From NCBI GenBank assembly GCA_019057675.1, contig JAHLWX010000009.1:1-37067 (forward strand): a stretch of DNA of 37,067 nucleotides, read 5' to 3'. Numbering within the stretch: position 1 is the first letter of the stretch; each line of letters opens with the position of its first letter. A program made the position numbers and the translations under genes. Below, one piece after another: positions 31,793 to 37,067 of this stretch. The notes beneath the pieces are model-generated. The model worked only from the letters and a program-made list of their open reading frames with translations, searched no databases and was not told where the DNA came from. The stretch comes from Candidatus Jordarchaeum sp. LHC_1308 (GTDB lineage: Archaea; Asgardarchaeota; Jordiarchaeia; Jordiarchaeales; Freyrarchaeaceae).

Positions 31793-33196
31793 ATGAGAGT
31801 GAGCAGAGTAGTCATGAAGTTTGGCGGAAGCTGCCTGAGAGACGCGGGCGCCTTTAACGGGGTTTTGAGAGCCATTAGAGAGTATGGTGGAGAAAGCCAG
31901 CTTGTCCTAGTCCCATCGGCGCTTTCAGGTGTAACAGATCAGCTCATAAACATGGCTAGGTCAGCTATTAAGAATAAATTGGACGATGAATTGGATTTGA
32001 TCGTCAAGCGGCATATTGAAATAGCGGAGGAGGTGCTGGGGCAGGGGAGATCTTCTTTCATTGAGAGAATGAAGGCTATGAAGGAGGAGCTGGCTAAGGC
32101 GCTTAGCAGAGTTAGGCTTGAAGGTTTGAACGATGCTCTCCTCGCATTTATAGAGGGGTTTGGAGAAAGGTTTTCGGGAGTGTTGCTCGAATTCTTCCTC
32201 AATGAAAATGGACTTAAAACAACTTTGGTTGAAGCTGAGGATATTATAGTGGCGTTTAACAGCTACCTTAATGGTCTCCCTCTTTTAGAGGAGACTGCCG
32301 CCAATATTAGGGATAAGGTTATTCCCTTGCTTAATGATGGAGTGCATGTCGTGGTTCCGGGTTTCATCTGTAGAAATGCTGATGGAAAAATCGCAGTCCT
32401 CGGGAGGGGGGGAAGCGACTTCACCGCAACAATACTGGCTTATGGGTTGAAGGATGAGAAAAGCAACGTTAAGGTGATTCTCTGGAAAGATGTTGATGGG
32501 TTACTCACGGCAAACCCGGAGTATGAGGAGAATGCAAGAATTATCCGAGAAATTTCCTATGCTGAGGCAAAGGAGCTGGCTTTCTTCGGCGCAAAGCTTC
32601 TCCACCCTCTCTGCCTGATACCAGCTGAAAGGAAAAGCATATCTGTCGAAATAAGAAACTTCTGGAGGATGGGTTCAGACGATTTTACCGTTATTTCAAA
32701 CGTTGTGGAGGCAAAGGTGAGCGTGGTGAAGGCAGTCTCGGGAATGAAGGATGTAGCAATGGTAACAGTTGAGGGGGAAGCTATGGTTTCGAGGCCGGGG
32801 ACGGCGGCCAAGCTTTTCAAAATCATGGGGGATGAAAACGTTAACATTAGAATGATATCTCAATCGTCTTCCGAGAACAACATAACGCTCGTGATAGATT
32901 CCGTAGATAAGGATAGGGCAGTTGAAGCAATAAGGAGATCCAATTTCTTCGGAAGCCACTGGATAAAGATAAACGTTGAAGACGATGTCGGACTGGTGAG
33001 TGTAGTGGGTGCAGGAATGAAAAGCACTCCAGGAATAGCTGCTAGGGTATGTTCAGCACTCGGAAGTAGAGGTATAAACATAAGGGCGATAGCTCAGGGA
33101 AGCAGCGAGTTAAACATAACTCTTGTGGTCTCGAGGAAAGACCTGAAAGAAGCCGTGAAAGCAATACATGATGAATTTAAACTCTCGGAAAGATAA
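31793..33196 (+). CDS. lysC: Aspartate kinase
   Basis: A 467-residue monofunctional aspartokinase, first step from aspartate to threonine, methionine and lysine. N-terminal VVMKFGGSCL is the phosphate loop; VVVPGFICRNADGKIAVLGRGGSDFTAT and VILWKDVDGLLTANPEYE are kinase-core motifs. Two ACT domains follow (AMVTVEGEAMVSRPGTAAKLF with VNIRMISQSSSENNITLV, and GLVSVVGAGMKSTPGIAARV with INIRAIAQGSSELNITLVV), so feedback control by an end product is expected. The ATG at 31793 has GAGGG upstream. It leads a cluster with an ACT protein, homoserine dehydrogenase and threonine synthase. Confidence 0.96.
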   Translation: MRVSRVVMKFGGSCLRDAGAFNGVLRAIREYGGESQLVLVPSALSGVTDQLINMARSAIKNKLDDELDLIVKRHIEIAEEVLGQGRSSFIERMKAMKEELAKALSRVRLEGLNDALLAFIEGFGERFSGVLLEFFLNENGLKTTLVEAEDIIVAFNSYLNGLPLLEETAANIRDKVIPLLNDGVHVVVPGFICRNADGKIAVLGRGGSDFTATILAYGLKDEKSNVKVILWKDVDGLLTANPEYEENARIIREISYAEAKELAFFGAKLLHPLCLIPAERKSISVEIRNFWRMGSDDFTVISNVVEAKVSVVKAVSGMKDVAMVTVEGEAMVSRPGTAAKLFKIMGDENVNIRMISQSSSENNITLVIDSVDKDRAVEAIRRSNFFGSHWIKINVEDDVGLVSVVGAGMKSTPGIAARVCSALGSRGINIRAIAQGSSELNITLVVSRKDLKEAVKAIHDEFKLSER

Positions 33197-33273
33197 TTTT
33201 TCATAACTCCAAAGGAAAAAATACCCCTTTCTGTGGAGGGTACGGTTATTTGGCTAGGCCGGAAGGAGGAAGC

Positions 33274-33759
33274 ATGAGGGTAAAGATAAAATTCAATTTG
33301 GTCGACGAGCCGGGGCAACTCTTAAAGGCTCTGCGCCCCATAGCCGAGTTTGGGGGCAACGTCAGAGAGATATCTCATCTTAGGGAGGAAAAAAGAGGGA
33401 ATATGCTTCCGGTGGCAGTAACCTTTGATGTTAAAGACCTAGATCAGCTTTTCAGGATAAGAGATGCCGTGGAGGCAACTGGCATTCAAGTGGCGAGCAT
33501 AGAGCCACTCATGGAGTTTCATAGAAAGGTGGTTATCATGGTCGGGCACGTCTTCGCGACCAATATAAAGGACACTATAGATAGGGTTTTAGAGAGAGGA
33601 GTGATGGTTAGGAGGCTTGTTGCTAGAATAAAGAGCGCAGAAGATGTTTCCACGGTCAAAATCGTCCTTGAAGCCGATTCAAGTGAGAAGTTGGAAAGTA
33701 CTCTCAGGGTTCTCAAGAAAGTGGCTGTTGAGAAAAATTTGTTTATTGCTTGGAGCTGA
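33274..33759 (+). CDS. ACT-domain protein linked to homoserine dehydrogenase
   Basis: A 161-residue protein with an ACT domain at residues 1-75 (RVKIKFNLVDEPGQLLKALRPIAEFGGNVREISHLREEKRG) and a second, diverged half. Archaeal genomes often carry such a gene directly before hom, and a regulatory subunit role for amino acid feedback is inferred from that. ATG 33274 is chosen because GGAGG (33265-33269) precedes it; TTG 33250 would lie upstream. The hom gene starts 4 nt after its stop, so translation is probably coupled. Confidence 0.9.
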   Translation: MRVKIKFNLVDEPGQLLKALRPIAEFGGNVREISHLREEKRGNMLPVAVTFDVKDLDQLFRIRDAVEATGIQVASIEPLMEFHRKVVIMVGHVFATNIKDTIDRVLERGVMVRRLVARIKSAEDVSTVKIVLEADSSEKLESTLRVLKKVAVEKNLFIAWS

Positions 33760-33763
33760 AAGC

Positions 33764-34768
33764 TTGAATCTTATCCTGATAGGCTTCGGAAACGTTGGAC
33801 GAGCTTTAACCTACATTCTATGGGAAAAAGGGGATCGGCTTAAAGGGCTAAAATTAAACATTAACGTTACAGGCATCTTTAAGAGCGACGGCGGATTCAT
33901 AGATCATAATGGGCTTAAGTTAGGCGAGATTCTAGAAAAAGGGAAGCAGCACCAAAGCTGGGTTCCGGAGGCAAGTCCTTTAAGTTACATTGCTGAGTTG
34001 CCCTGTGACGTGGTAATTGAAATGACTCCTACCAATGTAAAGAACGGGGAGCCAGGGGTAAGCTTCATAAGGAAAGCACTTGAAGAAGGGAAGGATGTTG
34101 TGACATCCAACAAAGGACCACTCGTCGTCTCGATGAAGGAGCTTCTCTCGCTGGCTGATAAGAAGGGATGCTTTTTCTTCTATGAAGCGACGGTCGGAGC
34201 AGCCATACCGATATTCACAGTCGCTAGGGAATTCCTGAAACATGACAGAATATTATGCATTGAAGGGATACTTAATGGCACAACAAACTATATTCTCTCA
34301 AGGATGAGCGAAGACAAGGTTTCCTTTGATGATGCACTAAGGGAAGCACAGGAAATGGGGTACGCCGAAGCAGACCCGACCTACGACGTTGAAGGAATAG
34401 ATGCCGCCTGCAAGCTTGTAATCCTAGCAAATGGATTGATGAACATGAATAAGCACCTTTCCGACGTTGAAATAGAGGGAATAAGCAGAGTGACCCCTGA
34501 GATGATAGAATTAGCTGAGGAGGAGGGCTACCTCGTAAAGCACATAGCATACCTCGACGAGGAAAAAATGGAGGTCGCCCCAAGACTCGTCCCCAAAAAT
34601 TCTCCCCTAACCGTCGGAGGAACATTTAACGTCATAACCATCAACACAGAGTTGTCTGGTTCATTGACTTTCATAGGTAAGGGAGCAGGACCGAGGGAGA
34701 CCGCCAGCGCCATACTTGCAGACGTTATAACAATAGCCAACAAGAGAGGAGGAATTAAAAGTGGATAA
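33764..34768 (+). CDS. hom: Homoserine dehydrogenase
   Basis: A 334-residue NAD(P) enzyme reducing aspartate semialdehyde to homoserine. The Rossmann motif ILIGFGNVGRAL begins at the N-terminus; TSNKGPLV, YEATVGAAIPIF, EGILNGTTNYILSRM, AQEMGYAEADPTYDVEGIDAACKLVILAN are the catalytic and substrate-binding segments with the key lysine in ACKL. The start is TTG 33764, which makes the Rossmann strand begin at residue 2; the longer reading would run 120 nt into the ACT gene. No ACT domain is fused here; it is supplied by the preceding gene. The stop overlaps the start of thrC. Confidence 0.95.
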   Translation: MNLILIGFGNVGRALTYILWEKGDRLKGLKLNINVTGIFKSDGGFIDHNGLKLGEILEKGKQHQSWVPEASPLSYIAELPCDVVIEMTPTNVKNGEPGVSFIRKALEEGKDVVTSNKGPLVVSMKELLSLADKKGCFFFYEATVGAAIPIFTVAREFLKHDRILCIEGILNGTTNYILSRMSEDKVSFDDALREAQEMGYAEADPTYDVEGIDAACKLVILANGLMNMNKHLSDVEIEGISRVTPEMIELAEEEGYLVKHIAYLDEEKMEVAPRLVPKNSPLTVGGTFNVITINTELSGSLTFIGKGAGPRETASAILADVITIANKRGGIKSG

Positions 34769-35963
34769 TATGTGGCTTGAATGCATAAGATGCCATAAAA
34801 AGTTTTCATGGAACACTGTGATATATACATGCGACCAATGCGGTGCGCTGCTAGACGTGAAATACCACTTCGAAGAGCCCAACCCTGAATTGTGGAGAAA
34901 GAAGCCGCTTTCGGTCTGGAGATACGAGGACTTCCTTCCAAAAGTAAGGGAAAAAATCTCTCTCAACGAGGGAGGAACCAGCCTATACAAGTGTGACAGG
35001 CTGGCGGAGAAGCTAGGAATTAAAAACCTCTGGGTCAAAAACGAGGGAGAAAACCCGACTGGCAGTTTCAAGGACAGAGGAATGACCGTCGGTGTGTCCC
35101 TCGCCAAGGAACTTGACAACAGAATTGTCGCCTGCGCCTCAACCGGAAACACATCAGCATCCTTAGCCGCCTACGCTGCCAGAGCGGGACTAAAGTGTGT
35201 CGTGATGATTCCATCCGGAAAAATCGCCTTAGGAAAACTCGCCCAAGCAATTATGTATGGAGCATTGGTTCTCGCCGTGGAAGGGAACTTTGATCAGGCC
35301 CTAAACCTCGTTGAGCAAAGCAGCAAACGCCTCGGACTTTATATTCTAAACAGCTTAAACCCATACCGCCTAGAGGGGCAAAAAACCATAGCTTACGAAG
35401 TAATTGAACAGTTGGGACAAACACCCGACGCGATAATACTCCCAGTTGGGAACGCCGGAAACATAAGCGCAGTACACAAGGGGATAACAGAATGGAGGCA
35501 ACTCGGGCTTATAGAAGATGCCCCTAGACTCATCGGCATCCAAGCAGAGGGAGCTGCTCCGATAGTTCATGCATACAAGAAAAGAAGAAGAGAAGTAACC
35601 TTCGTTGAAAATCCTGAGACTGTAGCAACGGCAATAAGAATAGGTAAACCAGTCAACTGGGAAAAAGCACTCAGGGCGATCTATGACACAAAAGGAGCGG
35701 CAGAAACGGTAACGGACGAACAAATACTGCAAGCACAAAAGCTTCTCGCCAGAACAGAAGGAATATTCGTCGAGCCAGCATCAGCAGCATCGATAGCAGG
35801 ACTAACAAAACTAATAGATGCGGGACTAATAGACAAGGACGAAAAAATAGTCTGCATAACAACGGGACATGGACTCAAAGATCCGGACACGCCCATCAAA
35901 ACATGCGAAAAACCCATACAAGTAAAACCAGACCCTGAAACCATAGAAAAAATACTTCAATAA
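34761..35963 (+). CDS. thrC: Threonine synthase
   Basis: A 400-residue PLP enzyme converting O-phosphohomoserine to threonine. A short N-terminal zinc ribbon (CIRCHKKF, CDQCGA), usual in archaeal ThrC, precedes the fold-type II core. The PLP lysine is in NPTGSFKDRG; ACASTGNTSASLAAYAARAG and LPVGNAGN bind cofactor phosphate; VEPASAASIAGL and TTGHGLKDPD are near the C-terminus. GTG 34761 has AGGAGG 8 nt upstream, while ATG 34770 is too far from it, so GTG is chosen. The start overlaps the hom stop by 8 nt, consistent with coupled translation. No homoserine kinase is in the window. Confidence 0.96.
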   Translation: MDNMWLECIRCHKKFSWNTVIYTCDQCGALLDVKYHFEEPNPELWRKKPLSVWRYEDFLPKVREKISLNEGGTSLYKCDRLAEKLGIKNLWVKNEGENPTGSFKDRGMTVGVSLAKELDNRIVACASTGNTSASLAAYAARAGLKCVVMIPSGKIALGKLAQAIMYGALVLAVEGNFDQALNLVEQSSKRLGLYILNSLNPYRLEGQKTIAYEVIEQLGQTPDAIILPVGNAGNISAVHKGITEWRQLGLIEDAPRLIGIQAEGAAPIVHAYKKRRREVTFVENPETVATAIRIGKPVNWEKALRAIYDTKGAAETVTDEQILQAQKLLARTEGIFVEPASAASIAGLTKLIDAGLIDKDEKIVCITTGHGLKDPDTPIKTCEKPIQVKPDPETIEKILQ

Positions 35964-36061
35964 GAACCAAGCAGCAGTCAAAAACACTGAAAATACAACG
36001 ACCAGGAAAAACAAAAATCCAGACTAGGAAACGATACCGCACAAAGAAAAAATAAAAAATG

Positions 36062-36069
36062 TTTATATA
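36062..36069 (+). promoter_or_regulatory. TATA box of the tbp gene
   Basis: TTTATATA lies 37 nt before the tbp ATG, an unusually good TATA box; with a normal 25-nt spacing the leader is about 13 nt and begins near the strong GGAGG-type site. Confidence 0.6.
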
Positions 36070-36105
36070 TCAATTATAACCCTCCATAGAAGGAGGCGGG
36101 GAGGA

Positions 36106-36660
36106 ATGCCGAAGGCAAAATCAATACACATCGAAAACGTCGTAGCCTCCGTCATCTTGAACCAGAGGTTAGACCTGAACCTGATAGCTGAAAAACTACC
36201 GAACACAGAGTTTGACCCAGACCAGTTCCCCGGACTTGTCCTGAGACTTGACCAACCCAAAACGGCAACGTTAATATTTAACTCAGGAAAAATGGTTTGC
36301 ACAGGTAGCAAGTCGGAGAAGGACGCTGTAAAAGCGGTCAAGAAAATAATTGAGAGCCTCAGAGAAGTGGGAATAGACATTAAAAACGAACCGATTATCC
36401 AAGTGCAAAACATAGTGGCGTCAGCCAACTTAGGTGTTGAACTAAACCTTGAAGAAGCAGCCTTCCTCCTAGAAAACACGCTTTATGAACCCGAGCAGTT
36501 CCCTGGCCTGATCTACCGCATGCAAAACCCCAAAGTGGTTATTTTGCTTTTCGGGTCAGGAAAAGCTGTTATAACTGGTGCTAAGCGTGAAGAGGACATT
36601 TTTTTGGCCGTGGATAGGGTGATGGAGGTTCTGACAGAGAAAGGGATCATAAGGGAGTGA
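36106..36660 (+). CDS. tbp: TATA-box-binding protein
   Basis: A 184-residue TBP, the general transcription factor that binds promoter TATA boxes and recruits TFB and RNA polymerase. The two imperfect repeats of the saddle are plain: IENVVASVILNQRLDLNLIAEKLPNTEFDPDQFPGLVLRL with TATLIFNSGKMVCTGSKSEKDA, and VQNIVASANLGVELNLEEAAF with EPEQFPGLIYRM, VVILLFGSGKAVITGAKREED. Length is normal for archaea. A GGAGG-rich leader precedes the ATG. The gene stands alone after the threonine cluster. A T-rich terminator follows. Confidence 0.98.
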   Translation: MPKAKSIHIENVVASVILNQRLDLNLIAEKLPNTEFDPDQFPGLVLRLDQPKTATLIFNSGKMVCTGSKSEKDAVKAVKKIIESLREVGIDIKNEPIIQVQNIVASANLGVELNLEEAAFLLENTLYEPEQFPGLIYRMQNPKVVILLFGSGKAVITGAKREEDIFLAVDRVMEVLTEKGIIRE

Positions 36661-37067
36661 GCTTTATTAAGTCTCCTTCTTTTCTCCATAGTTTTATTTT
36701 CTATTTCTATTCCACTCATTAACCAATCGTAACAATTAATATCTCTTTATTTTAGGGGTCTGATGAGCAGTTTTTGAATAGATGGATTTTATGGATTTTT
36801 ATTCTGATTGGTTTAAGGGAGGCACTACACGATAAAAGAGGGAAGCTGGTGAGATTCTCGGGGAGGGCGGCGTTAGGCACTTCAGAATTGGGATAAAGAA
36901 GGCGGAGTAAGATGCGTTGGGATTCCTGAGAGGGGGGAGGAGAGAGAGATGTCTGGAAGCAAGCTGAGAAGGCTTCCTAGAATAGAGGGAGGTTGATGTA
37001 GTTAAAGTCGTGGTCTATGTTAGAATTTCTTCCCATAATTAAAGCAGGGGGTCTGGAGTGGTAGAAG
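36661..37067. other. Right-end region without a supported gene
   Basis: T-rich tracts at 36661-36710 (CTTCTTTTCTCC, GTTTTATTTTC) probably terminate tbp. The remainder is purine-rich on the plus strand and broken by stops in all frames; the last ~60 bases give VDVVKVVVYVRI in one frame but too little to call. A TGATGA at 36761 and CTGA at 36804 resemble C/D RNA boxes but the internal boxes are poor. Confidence 0.45.

Noticed and set aside
36761-36807. C/D box small RNA candidate (TGATGA then CTGA, about 47 nt apart)
   Set aside because: The base before the C box is C, where a purine is expected. The internal D' and C' boxes are poor, and the flanks do not pair. A covariance search would be needed.
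1-37067. CRISPR arrays, insertion sequences, integrase sites or rRNA genes
   Set aside because: I saw no regularly spaced direct repeats, no transposase or integrase coding sequence, and no rRNA-like sequence.

Overview
The window is archaeal and chromosomal. It encodes a TATA-box-binding protein, an intron-containing tRNA, an AbrB/PhoU-type regulator and a UbiA-type prenyltransferase of the archaeal lipid kind. It also carries several enzymes of the tetrahydromethanopterin/methanofuran C1 pathway. Promoters look archaeal (TTTTAAAA or TTTATATA about 25-30 nt upstream of inferred transcript starts). Many genes begin with TTG or GTG, and ribosome-binding sites are of the GGAGG/GGTGAT type. Combining archaeal Wood-Ljungdahl genes, an ADP-forming acyl-CoA synthetase and an acyl-CoA dehydrogenase, with no methyl-coenzyme M reductase in view, fits a Bathyarchaeia-like or related lineage. 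That placement is inference; no rRNA is present.

Layout. 1-1333 (minus): 5' part of an ADP-forming acetyl/acyl-CoA synthetase and an unknown zinc-ribbon protein. 1444-5342: an M48 membrane protease carrying an EF-hand loop, convergent with a Ca2+-type P-ATPase. 5779-8558: a frameshifted 3-isopropylmalate dehydratase/homoaconitase large subunit, a cytoplasmic HtrA-like protease and a small ferritin-like protein. 8693-15653: the C1 core, with mtd and ftr divergent, then cdhA, then the methanofuran genes mfnB and mfnE flanking a small GTPase. 15741-20347: L-aspartate dehydrogenase, a decayed rubrerythrin, an Lrp-type regulator, rubredoxin, acyl-CoA dehydrogenase, and a roughly 1 kb gene-poor stretch holding a relic of a nucleoside 2-deoxyribosyltransferase. 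20348-26958: AbrB/PhoU regulator, a large two-domain MtdB-like dehydrogenase, a UbiA prenyltransferase, adenine deaminase and a zinc-ribbon CPBP protease. 27028-31527: a Pro/Ala-rich protein, tRNA-Val with an 18-nt intron, a gene interrupted by 28 nt, an SPFH/zinc-ribbon protein, a YdjM-like membrane protein and two unknown proteins. 31793-36660: an aspartate-to-threonine operon (lysC, ACT protein, hom, thrC), then tbp.

How the genes fit together. Ftr, Mtd and CdhA are steps of the methyl/carbonyl path from CO2 to acetyl-CoA; MfnB and MfnE make the furan part of methanofuran, which Ftr uses. The acyl-CoA synthetase at the left edge could convert acetyl-CoA to acetate and ATP. A second, NAD(P)-type methylene-H4MPT dehydrogenase fused to an unrecognised 240-residue domain would let the same C1 intermediate exchange electrons with both F420 and NAD(P). 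The most notable observations are this fusion, the noncanonical tRNA intron with a textbook bulge-helix-bulge core, the 28-nt interruption of the SPFH-partner gene, the EF-hand protease beside a calcium pump, and a 23-bp palindrome before the ferritin-like gene.
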